NCBI GenBank assembly: GCA_021234155.1
Contig: JAJEKV010000056.1
Coordinates: 2,587,330 to 2,651,329 of the forward strand
Source of the DNA: Isoetes taiwanensis
Lineage: Eukaryota; Streptophyta; Lycopodiopsida; Isoetales; Isoetaceae
DNA length: 64,000 nt
Direction: 5' to 3'
The notes beneath the pieces are model-generated. The model was not told where the DNA came from, searched no databases, and was given only the letters and a program-made list of their open reading frames with translations. This document shows positions 34,401 to 44,065 of the stretch, piece after piece (positions within the stretch are counted from its first letter, which is position 1; each line of letters opens with the position of its first letter). The position numbers were made by a program, and so were the translations under genes.

Positions 34401-35565
34401 TTAGCTCTACCCCAACTTTTGGCGTAATTTTTTATATTGCCCAGGGTCGTTATCATGGTTTTCATTCGTGAACCCATTCTAAAACCCGATTGCCATATGT
34501 TTTTGCAAGCCTCCACAAATTCTGGATCATTCAGATATCTGGTATTGAGTTTGAATGCTGTTTTAAATGTTGTAATCTGGCAAATCTAAGAAGATATCAC
34601 ATGTGGATTATGATCCAAGATAGCATTTTTTAAAAGATTTTTTTTATGATCTATGAAGGTTTGGCGGGATGGAGAGTGCCTCATCGTTGATGTAGCATCT
34701 GTTATGTCTTGCATAGATCCTTCCCGTACCTACCCATTTGTTACCATGTATATCCCTTATCTCCGTCTACTTCCATCAAGCCTATATCTTCTAACATTTT
34801 ACACCACTGGACTTTCTCAAACCCATGCACGACTTCTGATGATATCCCTTATCTATCCACAGCCGCCTCCATCATGTTGAAATCTCCTACCATAATCCAA
34901 GCTACCTGGTTCCCCAAACCTTTTAATTTGTGCCTAAAAGTGGCCCACAGGGCATCTCTGCCTCTGGGACCATGGGCATAAACATTCACCAAGCCCCACA
35001 CTCTACCTTCCTGTTGCCATGAAATTATAGACCATCTCCCAAATCTATCTACCTGTGAATCACATACTTTTACCTCTTTTTTCCATGCGATAAGGGTCCC
35101 TGCACTAGAGGTTTCCTTTACTGTAGCAATGCCCACATATTCATAACCTATTACTTTGAACAACTCTTGTATTTCTTCCTTATTACACTTATGCTCCTGC
35201 AAGCATCTCACATCTGGGTTAGTCCCCTTTATGGCACTTGTTAACCTGCTCTTCTTGTATTCAGAGGATTTTACTCCCCTAATATTCCAGCTGAGAATTT
35301 TAGAATCTATTAGGGGATATTTCACAACCCTTTTTCCTTTTTATGCTATCCAACCCTTCTGCTTCTGAACCTGATCCCGTTTCCCTTTTATTTTATTTTT
35401 TCTTTGTTAGAATAGGGGGTCTTCATCCACCTTATCCCATTAGATTTGCCCACTTATTTTTGTTTGAAGGGATGTCTCTCTCGATATCATTCAGTACCCC
35501 ATATAATACTATATCTCTCCCAATCTCTCATTTCTTTTCTAAAAGCGTTCCCTTCTCTGCATTTA
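31486..35565 (-). mobile_element. LINE-D, L1-type non-LTR retrotransposon (heavily decayed)
   Basis: The 3' end at about 31486 reads, on the minus strand, AATAAAATCTTGTTTATCCC followed by an A-rich tail, as in many plant LINEs. ORF2 follows rightwards. The sequence between the endonuclease start and 35565 looks like the end of an ORF1. The element is then cut off by the long LTR starting at 35566, so its 5' part is missing from this side. Confidence 0.8.
31806..35325 (-). pseudogene. LINE-D ORF2: endonuclease, RT, zinc finger (fragmented)
   Basis: The endonuclease at 35325-34849 has LSWNIRGV, QEHKC, VNVYAHG and VGDFN, then breaks down to about 34100. The reverse transcriptase is in separate frames. 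34089-33691 has FLLAKNKCLGMDGIP and DWRPITL. 33648-33310 has YLKLDFTKAYDSIRW and KRGIRQSCPLAPF. The catalytic NQYADDSFLF lies at about 33290-33260, between ORFs. The RT thumb and connection are at 33230-32424. The zf-RVT-like C-terminus (LCPSCKEEEESIEHCLVEC) is near 31990-31935. At least five frame breaks make it non-functional. Confidence 0.85.
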
Positions 35566-37118
35566 TGTGACGTTCCAGGTATTTATATGGTATACATATG
35601 CATACCATAACACGTCACCAGCAGGTAGCTAGGCCTAGGGGGCCAAGTGGGGTTCACCTAAAAAGGATTTTATTAGCTATGCCAATAAAACCAATGGATA
35701 ATTATGGATTTTATTGGCATAATTAACCTAATTATACTAATTGGGTCTAATTAATTAAATATCACCAATGAGGGGGTGCCACCTGTCCCAAATCGATTGG
35801 CCCGGGGGACTTGCTATTTTGGTTGGAGAAATAGGGGCCCTACCCCCCATTTCACCCAAATTCGAATTGGAGACTGAGGAGGAGCAGCAACTACCAGCTT
35901 TAGCCCACCTTTGCCAGTACTTGCCAACAGCCTCAAGCTATGGAAGCCTTCCGTGATAACGGCTCCAGCCAAGAGACTGGTTAGTCCTTAGATAGCTTCT
36001 ATTTCTGCTGACACTTCTTTTAATAGATGGAATGATTAAATTCTCTTTTGTAAGTTGTTCTGAATACTTAGATGGTGTTTATATTCTTTCTTTCTGCTTC
36101 TTCCATGTATTGGGAATTAAGGGGAGGGTAGAGACCTAAAAGCCTCTTAGCAGTAGGGATGTCTCTAGCTAGACCCCTTAATACCCAATAAATGCGGCCT
36201 GTGCACAAGAGCCAATCTGGCTGAGGGTGCTATGATGTGGTTCAACACCAGATAATGAGCATGATGGTGAATTGGGGGTTGGGGTCTTGCCTAGTGCGGC
36301 TACAGGACTCTTACAGTGTGCTAGGCTTATAGCCAGTCACTGTGTGTGGGCCGGGTATGGGTCTGACACTCCCTGGGTCCCAGGAGACGTGCCTATATGG
36401 ACGCCCTGAACTCGAACGGGCTAGTGAGCCGGCCTTTAGATTTAGGGAAGTAAGTCGGGTATGGATGCGGGGGTCACTGAGGGGGCACGTGTTCTCTAGT
36501 ACACCCAGGGATCCGTCATGCTCGGGAAGGAGACGCCTCTCTGACCTGCCTCATCGGACCGGGGAGATGTAACCCGGAGTAGTCCTGTAGGGTGATTCAT
36601 TGGGATTGCGTCTCTGGCGGGTTACAAGCATGTCATAGCATGATTCAGCCTATCTGCAAAGTGTGCACAGGAGGGGCGGATGGAATGGACTATCCTAGCC
36701 ATTGTCTTATGCCAGCCAACGCCATGTTATACTTCCGTCTGTTGATATCTTGAGACCCTTACCGTCAGTTGACCCCTTGGAGTCTGAGCCCAGGGTAGCG
36801 CCTTGTCATGGTGTTTATCTCATGTTATTATGGTTGTACTGTCTTTTCATTGATGATGATGGATGGACCACCCTTCGTGGTGGTATATTATTTTAGCATG
36901 ATTGTTGTATGCTAACGTGTATGTATGCTTCCGTTGTATAGGATTCCCATAGAGGACATGGGACGAATGACACCTCCGTGTTCCTCGCCTGGACACTTGG
37001 CCATCCCAAGTGGTCCGAGTATGACGGAGGGCCTTACCATGGTGATGTAGTCGCCATAGGAGGGGAATTCCCGTGTTTGTACGATGGGTAGCATCGTATA
37101 GATGCTGGGAGCGTCACA
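35566..37118 (+). repeat. Chromovirus left LTR (1553 bp)
   Basis: Starts TGTGACG and ends CGTCACA, a 7-bp inverted terminal match, directly before the primer-binding site. It is about 370 bp longer than the right LTR, mainly through sequence at about 35690-36020 that the right copy lacks. Shared blocks include AGGGTAGAGACCTRAAAGC, CGGCCTGTGCACAAGAGCC and GGCCACCCTTCGTGGTGG. Confidence 0.88.
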
Positions 37119-37506
37119 GTGGTATCAGAGCATGGTTTTGGTGGACCAAAATCATTGCACTGGCCATAGCCTAACTCGTTAGTTGACGGTACTTTCTCTT
37201 AGGTTAAAATAGTCAAACTCTGTAGTTAGCATGTTAGTTGGCCTAGTTATGGAAGGAATGACCTAGTGCATAGGGGAGTATTCTCTAGTAGAGTGGTTAA
37301 GGTCAGAAGGTGGAGCTAGAGGTTCGAGTTTTGTAAGCGCCATAACTTTCTCCAGGTAGCTCGGATTAACGAGATTTTTACTCCAACGTGTCGGACGTGG
37401 TCTAAGTACCCTAGGGGCATCGTCACCTGGCCGCAACAGGGCGAGAAAGTAGGCCAAAAGGCAACTCAAGCGCCGCTCGGGTTTTGGCGTCTTAGAATTT
37501 GATTTG
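37119..37506 (+). other. Leader downstream of the primer-binding site
   Basis: No gene recognised. The H3-like frame opens after a TGA near its right end. Confidence 0.4.
37120..37131 (+). promoter_or_regulatory. Chromovirus primer-binding site
   Basis: TGGTATCAGAGC, one base after the LTR, complementary to plant initiator tRNA-Met. Confidence 0.9.
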
Positions 37507-38107
37507 AAACACGTATAATCGAAGCGGTCAGGACCAACAGCAGCAGCAGCAGGCCAACACAGAGCAAGAGACCCCGCGCGGTCCCGACCAGACAGAGAAG
37601 CCTTCCATTAAGAGACGGCGGAAGTCCACCGCTCACAAGTCAGGAAGCCAATATAAGGAGAAGCTTAAGGCTGTTGGGAGCATTGGGAAGCACACGAGCT
37701 CGAGTCGCCGGCAGGAACGAGTGGATTCCGCACGGCCCCACCCTGTCTCTGGGGGCAAGACTTTGCCCAAGAAGCCTGCACCGACTCAGAGGGCAGCTAC
37801 CTCGAGGAAACCTCGTCGGTTTAGATTGGGTACCGTGGCCTTACGGGAGATCCGTAAGTACCAAAAGACCACGGAGTTTCTATTATGGAAGCTACCTTTC
37901 CAGCGGTTGGTTCGGGAAATAGCCCAAGAATTTAAGACCGACCTGCGCTTCCAAACTTTTTCTATTCTAGCACTGCAGGAGGCTGCTGAGGCTTATCTCG
38001 TAGTCCTTTTTGGGGATGCGAATCTTTGTGCCATCCACGCGAAGAGGGTCACTATTATGACCAAAGATTTGGCTCTCGCCCGAAGAATTCGTGGAGATCA
38101 CAACTAG
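37507..38107 (+). CDS. Histone H3-like protein with divergent N-terminal tail
   Basis: An open frame from a stop near 37505 to TAG at 38105-38107. The C-terminal 98 codons form a full histone H3 fold: [58 protein letters not shown] and LARRIRG. By eye about three quarters of positions match canonical plant H3. Loop 1 has canonical length. The N-terminal side is lysine/arginine/serine-rich, with [11 protein letters not shown] faintly recalling the H3 tail. It is preceded by about 70 further open codons starting with a Gln run. No ATG is visible in frame, so a start by splicing, a non-ATG start or a dead copy must be considered. It lies between the primer site and gag of a chromovirus. Alternatives are a captured H3 pseudogene or a CENH3-like variant. 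Confidence 0.6.
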
Positions 38108-38338
38108 CTTGTACATCAAGCATCTTTTTGTATCAATTTTGTATAGATATGAATATAATCAGATTATGTTTACTAAAACTCTATTTCAAAACAAATAATA
38201 AATTAATAATTTCAAGAATTATCTAAATAGTGATGCTGATGTCAGCATAAAAGTAAAAAGCTACTTAAACGTTTTTAGGGTTTCATTTGCTATTTCTTAT
38301 CTCTTCTTTTGTCCTCCTCCTCCACGCATCGGCAGCGC

Positions 38339-39737
38339 CCATGACAACCCCAACCCTACTCCAATGGTATCAAGATGGAGAACACTGGGACTCCCAAGTC
38401 CCCTTTGATCTTTTACAACCCTTTTTACTCCAGAGGATAGACCTCATAGCCAACATGCAGAGTCATCCTGACTATGCTGGCTTCCTTGAGTTCTATACCC
38501 AAGAGATGCTTCCTCTCTGCATTTCTTTGGGAGATCCGCCCCAGCTCTACATAGAACGAGTTGTGGTCAGGGAAATGCTAGGAGGGGACACACATGCATA
38601 CGACATGCTCAAGGGCAAACTTCGATGGGGCCGCAATCCACCAGTCGTCACACATGAAGGCCAATAATACCTTGAAGTGGCCTTTGCTCTGGCCATTCTT
38701 ATGGACCAGTATGTGGAGGATGACCCTGCCGGCAGAGAAGGGCAAGGTCCCTGAGTCTTCAGATGAAGAAGAAGACGAGTATATAAAGATGGATGACTTT
38801 GTCCGGTGGAAACAGTTGGCCGAACAGATGCCGCCACACCGGGATCAGGGAGCACAGTTGACCGGATTGGATGCCCTTCCGGTTATCTATCACCAAGGTC
38901 AGGAGTTCCTCCCATTGGAGGATATTCTCTGGACATACCATGTAGTGGCCGGTTTGAAGGGCCGAGATAAATCACAGGTATCCTATGAGTTGGCCGAGTA
39001 TTGCATGGATGATTTTATTGACTTACACCAGTAGAGTTCCTCCAGAGGTACATCAGCTGCTCCAGTTTCATCAAGAAACTATTGAGCCGGCTGATACTCT
39101 TCTTCGGCTCAGAGATCTTGTACTTCAAGATCCTCCATCTCAGCCTCCTCAGGAAGCCTTTACGGCCATGGGACCTCACGTCCCAAATATTAATATGGTC
39201 GACATTCCTTCCGAGTCAGATGAAGAAGGGGAAGATCTCTATCATAACCCCAGTCATCTCAAGGAGGAAAAAAAGGAGCTCAAGGAGGAAGAGGTCACCA
39301 TGGACCTCGATAAGGAAGTGGCTACTTCGGTCACACCACACGGCAAAGCGTTGGGGAATCACCTCACACGCTTCTTCCTATCGGCTTTTCGGCAAGGGCA
39401 GGTCCTTTTTGTAGCACGAGACCTGGCCCTAGAAGCTGAAGCATCGTGGTGGAGCCTCCGTGCCTTATCCACCCTGGCGGGTCACAAGAAGCTCCTATAT
39501 CGCATTTTCATTTATGTGCTAGTGCGTCGGGACTTCGCCCGTACCGCCTTGGGCCAAGATATAGCACCGTGGATGAGCATGAAGCTCCTTAAGGCAGCCC
39601 CTTTGGCTACTGCCTATCCACCAGAGGTTGCTTCCCTTGCAGCCACCACTATTGATCCAAGGGTTACCCTGCTACGCCATCGACCGCCACCATCCCCTCC
39701 TACACCGATGGATCAAGATGTGGGGCCTAGCTCCTAG
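38339..39737 (+). pseudogene. Unknown ORF upstream of gag (frameshifted)
   Basis: I do not recognise this protein. Three frames continue one another. 38341-38667 starts MTTPTLLQWYQDGEHWD. Frame two, to 39034, has EDEYIKMDDFVRWKQLAEQM and ends DDFIDLHQ. Frame three, to 39737, has VPPEVHQLLQFHQETIEPAD, an acidic lysine-rich stretch, RFFLSAFRQGQVLFVARDLA and a proline-rich end. Combined they would give about 460 residues. There is one TAA at 38665-38667 and at least two frame shifts. It may be an extra gene of this chromovirus family or host sequence. Confidence 0.45.
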
Positions 39738-39924
39738 ATGTACATAAGAGGCATTATAGAGTACGACCTTTGGCCACTCAAATATATGTATATTGCATCG
39801 ACATTTTCGATGCCCTTTTTAATACAAAAATTTGTTTTTCCTATATTACTTGTCTCTCTTTTTCAAGACTTTGAAGTATAAAAAATGACTTACATATTGT
39901 ATACCCATTCTTGGCTTCTTACAG

Positions 39925-40244
39925 GAGAAGAAGAGCCATATGATCCAACCAAAGGCTTCCAGATTGTTACGATCCTCCGCAACCATGCCTACGAGCACCT
40001 AAAGCTTACCCTCCGCCGAAGTTGGTCGTACTGGGATTGCACTAAACAGGAAGCTTTCGAGGATGCCGACGACCATCTTTGGGAGCTGTACTACGCGCTC
40101 CGCGACCTTTTTAACCTCTTAACTATCAGCCCGACCTGGGAGTTTCAGGATGTGATCATCCAAGCTTGGGCTAAGTATAAGATGGTCCGTGCAGTAAGGG
40201 AGAGAATCCGATACTCCATCCTTTATCCCCTTACTCAGCCCTAA
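39925..40244 (+). CDS. Exon-like segment upstream of gag
   Basis: Begins after a good 3' splice site (GGCTTCTTACAG) and runs to TAA at 40242-40244. It encodes a helical, tryptophan-rich sequence (LRRSWSYWDC, FEDADDHLWELYYALRDLF). The lead-in and composition suggest it belongs with the unknown ORF just upstream, joined by splicing across about 39740-39924. No family recognised. A second acceptor-like TATCTTAG near 40435 leads towards gag. Confidence 0.35.
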
Positions 40245-40515
40245 ACTAGTCTTATCTCCAATCCCACTTGTATAAATTTAATTTCAGTTTGTTGTGTGCT
40301 CTGGTAGGCTACTTTTTTTTGTAATCGTGTACATATCTTAATAACAAATCTTTTCTGTTCGAAAAAAAAAATTGTTTCCGCAAAGTTCTTGTTATAACTA
40401 CTTGGAATAATATGCTTATCTCGAATTTGTTTGTATCTTAGACGGTGCATGTCCCCCTCCGTGGGCGACACCCGTCCACGCGGGCCGTCTTACCCCCGAA
40501 CAAGAGCTTACCATT

Positions 40516-41540
40516 ATGAAGCGCCAGCTTACTGAGCTCCAGGCCTATGTACTGCAAATCAATCCACCCCAAATACCACATGAGTATGGGCCTGAGATTT
40601 TTGCTCCACTAAATCAGCAGCCGCCGCCACCCGCACCGGCACCTGTGCCAGCTACCGCCTCTCGATCTAAGAGGACTCATAGTGATTCATCCTCGGATGC
40701 CACTTCTGAGTCATCTGACTCACCTGACTCTTTGGAGGATGAGGCTGACCATGCAAAAGCCAGAAAGAAGGATCACCAGAAGACCTCTGCCATTACTAGT
40801 ATCTGGAAGAACTGTAAGCTGGCACAGTTCTCAGGAAAAACCAGGTCCGGGGTTGAGTCATATGGAATGACCGAGAAAGATATTGGGAAAGTTGCCACCA
40901 CGAATCTCATAGGGTCTGCTCGTATATGGTGGAAGGGATATGGCCGTTCCCACGGGCTGACGAGAGGAAGGTGCCGCTATAAGGTTTTTGCTAAAGCCTT
41001 CAAATCTCATTATGTGCCCAGGGCTCACTGCTGTCAACAGATCCAAACCTTTTACCGCCTGGAACAAAAGAACATGACCGTCCAGTCATATACGGATGAG
41101 TTCATGAGGTTACGCTTATATGTTCCAAGGATAAATGAGCGCAGGGCAGTTGAGAGGTATATAGAGGGCTTATCCCCTACATTGAGGAAAATGGTTCAAG
41201 CAATAGACCCTAAAACAGCTGCAGTAGAGGCTAAAGCCCTTAGCCTAGAAGAGGATACTCCCAAGTATCAGCCATCGTGACCCTCTTCTTTTAGTCAGAA
41301 CAAGGGGTATACACCTTTCCGGGGGCGCTCACTTAGTCCGGGGCCTCCCGCCTCTACCGGAGATCAGAAGTCAGAGAAGAAAGTTTCCTTCACCGTACCA
41401 GATACGTTTACCAATACTGCGGGAGCTTTCAGGGATATCCTCCAAGCCATTCCCAAGGAGGCCCATGAACAGTTACACAGGGACAAGGCTTGCTATCGGT
41501 GTTTTCACCTGGGTTCCTTGATCTCTGAAAAACGGGTATA
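40516..41540 (+). pseudogene. gag: Chromovirus gag (retrotrans_gag), interrupted
   Basis: The ATG at 40516 starts MKRQLTELQAYV, a Pro-rich and then Ser/Asp-rich N-terminus. The retrotransposon gag domain lies at about 40880-41200: GSARIWWKGYG, FAKAFKSHYVPR, TVQSYTDEFMRLR and ERRAVERYIEGL. A TGA at 41278-41280 interrupts the frame. It continues to a zinc-knuckle position, CYRCFHLGSLISEK, where the expected His and last Cys are Ser and Lys. A run of 35 A then ends the gag sequence, and no protease follows. The frame is otherwise well kept, so damage is limited to the stop, the knuckle changes and the A-tract junction. Confidence 0.8.
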
Positions 41541-41541
41541 C

Positions 41542-41542
<1 letters not shown>

Positions 41543-41577
<35 letters not shown>
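41543..41577 (+). repeat. Poly(A) tract of 35 bases at the gag/host-gene junction
   Basis: Chromovirus gag sequence stops here and unrelated sequence leading to the SPPL1-like gene starts immediately after. It looks like an RNA-derived 3' tail or an expanded homopolymer at a breakpoint. Confidence 0.9.
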
Positions 41578-41579
<2 letters not shown>

Positions 41580-42081
41580 GATGGCATAAGTAATCCTGAA
41601 CCATCATGGCCTAAAGGCCAAAGGAATCCCAGTTAAAAATGCTTGAATGACTGGAGGCGGACGCTGTACACACCGGAGGCAACCAGAGGCGAGTTAGGAA
41701 AGTTTGGGTGACGTGGGGGTAGAAGGCAAGTAACTTTGGGCGTACACGTTTTTGGGCGTACACGTTGGATACATGTGGCATACACGTGTATAGGCTAGAA
41801 TTGCACGAAACTGTGCACTTCGGTTAGGCAACCCTGCTAAACAAAATGTTTAGATGGGAAAAAAATCACCATTTATATTACTGGGGTTTATAACCATTGC
41901 GTTGAAAAACAGTACACATCCCGAAATACGGTACGAAGAAAAGAGGCAGCAAAACAAGAAAGCATACCTATCGTTGGGCATACCATTTATGGCTACCGGA
42001 GTGGAGGGATTTGAAGCAAGATCGCAAATTTGGGTCTTGCCTGCCCATGTTTTAGGTATGAGTTTGATTGCTTAGTTTTGT
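41578..42081 (+). other. Upstream region of the SPPL1-like gene
   Basis: Contains the presumed promoter and 5' leader. A GTACACGTTTTTGGGC/GTACACGTTGGATAC doubling near 41742-41771 includes ACGT cores, as in many plant promoters, and GTGACGTGGG lies near 41707. No TATA box is certain. Confidence 0.4.
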
Positions 42082-44065
42082 ATGATGGAGCCCGTATGGA
42101 AGCTAGTTTATCTTTTGGAGCCGGCCTCTTTGCTGCTAATGACAACAGCAATTTTTGTTGTGTTTGCATCTGCCCAGAGGGCCCTTAACCATGATAAAGA
42201 TATGGCCGATCGGCACCGGGATTTTTCTGAGTATTCTTCCATCACTCTTGATAGCTCTCAGGCCCTTATGATACCCATTTTAAGTTCTTGCAGTCTTCTG
42301 CTTATGTTTTATTTATTTGCATCTGTATCTCAGGTAGTAACTGCCTTCACAGCTTTGGCATCAGCTTCAGCTTTATCTTTTTGTTTGGCTCCGTACGTGG
42401 CTCCGTTAAATCCCTATTTATGTTTCCTAGATCCCGTGGTGAAGCACTGTTGTTGTGGGGCAATAAACAGGTCTCATGGGGTTTTAGGGATTGTAAGTGG
42501 TGCAGTGGTACTCACATGGCTGGTTTCTGGGCATTGGATTCTCAATAATGTCTTGGGAATTTCTATTTGCATAGCTTTTGTGACTCATGTGAGATTGCCC
42601 AACGTCAAAATTTGCACCTTGCTGCTGCTATGTCTCTTTGTATACGATATCTTTTGGGTCTTCTTCTCAGAGATATTTTTTGGGGCAAATGTGATGGTGT
42701 CAGTAGCAACACAACAGGCTGCAAATCCTGTGCATACTGTTGTGAATTCTCTCAACCTCCCAGGACTGCAATCAATTACGAAGAAGCTTGAATTGCCTGT
42801 GAAGCTACTTTTTCCCACCAATATATTAGGCAGAAGCACTCATAGCACCGAATTCATGATGCTAGGTCTTGGAGATATGGTTAGTATCATCCTATTTTTG
42901 CCTGGTTGAATTTGTTCATGCCTTGTATTTTCGTTACTTGGTAATTATCACATCTAAGGAAATAATTTATCCGACTTTATTTTAGAAAACAACTCATTAA
43001 ACCCTTTTTTGCAGGCAATACCAGGAATGCTTTTGGCATTGGTACTGTGTTTTGACCATCGAAAGGGTTCTAGAGAACATACTGATTTAGACGTTCCATT
43101 TATGAGAAGTCGCAAATACATTTGGTACGCCATTATTGGTTATGCTATTGGCCTTGTGGCTGCACTGGCAGCTGGTATATTAACAAGATCTCCTCAACCA
43201 GCTCTTCTGTATCTGGTAAGGTCCTATAACCTAGTGTGTGAAAATAAGATATACAGTCTCTAAGGATACCATTGGGAAGCAAGCATAACTTAACTGTCTT
43301 GCAATTTGGAATCCGATGGTGGCATTTTGGGCTTTATAATAAAAAATTAGAGTCCGCCAACCAAAAACATACAGGAGGATCTTCTAGACTAGATAACAAG
43401 TTTTTTCTGGAAGTACTTTGGTCTCTATTATCAAACCATCATTCATCGTCAAGACATTTTGGCCGGCCTGACATTGAAATCCTTTCTAAAAGCTTTAGTA
43501 GAAAAACCCATTGGTAGCACCTGCATTGAGATAGTTGCGAAGGCTGCATTGATATGCAGTAACTTTGTTTTGTAGTGTTTGAAAGTCTAGGAAAATGCCC
43601 TTAAAATTTTGCATCAAATTCGTGTTTCATGAATGTTTACAAGCTTTCTGTGTTTATGAGTACTTTTCTCTTCCTTAAAATTTCCCATCTCTTAGATATA
43701 CACTATTATTTTAGCCGAAAAATGTGAAGCGTTTTGTTCCAGGAGCCTGATTGAATGGAGCAGTCAGGCTATGATGTAGTTAACAGCCTTTCTTACTTGG
43801 GTGATTGAACTAATAAGAAAAGTAATTTATCGTCATAAACAGTGGGTGATTGAACTGATAAGAAAATCAATTGTATTATCATGATCTATTTATCTTTGTG
43901 TGGTCGCCCCTTATGTTCTTTTATTTGTAATTTGTCTTCCTACTGCAGGTACCATTCACATTAGGACCCGTGTCTTTTATATCCTGGTCAAGAAAAGAAT
44001 TTAAGGAGCTCTGGAATGGGCCAAGGCCAATTGTAAATGAGAAGCCACGTCTTCTGGACGTCTAG
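42082..44065 (+). CDS. SPPL1: Signal peptide peptidase-like aspartyl protease, SPPL1-type, intact three-exon gene
   Basis: An intramembrane aspartyl protease of the presenilin/SPP family that cleaves membrane-spanning segments in the endomembrane system. The exons are 42082-42879, 43015-43215 and 43949-44065 (stop TAG). The introns, 42880-43014 and 43216-43948, have GT-AG ends and phase 0. The spliced frame is 371 codons with no stop or shift, the usual length of plant SPPL1. Motifs are in order: the catalytic YD in LLCLFVYDIFWVFF, the catalytic GLGD across the first intron (MMLGLGDM/AIPGM) and the PAL motif in QPALLYL. I see about nine hydrophobic segments. An alternative ATG is codon 2. There is no N-terminal PA domain, unlike the larger SPPL2-type proteins. 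It lies between chromovirus gag and integrase. Confidence 0.93.

Noticed and set aside
41854-42075. 73-codon ORF just upstream of the SPPL1-like start
   Set aside because: It does not resemble the family N-terminus and lies in the expected 5' leader. The SPPL1 start at 42082 already gives full family length.
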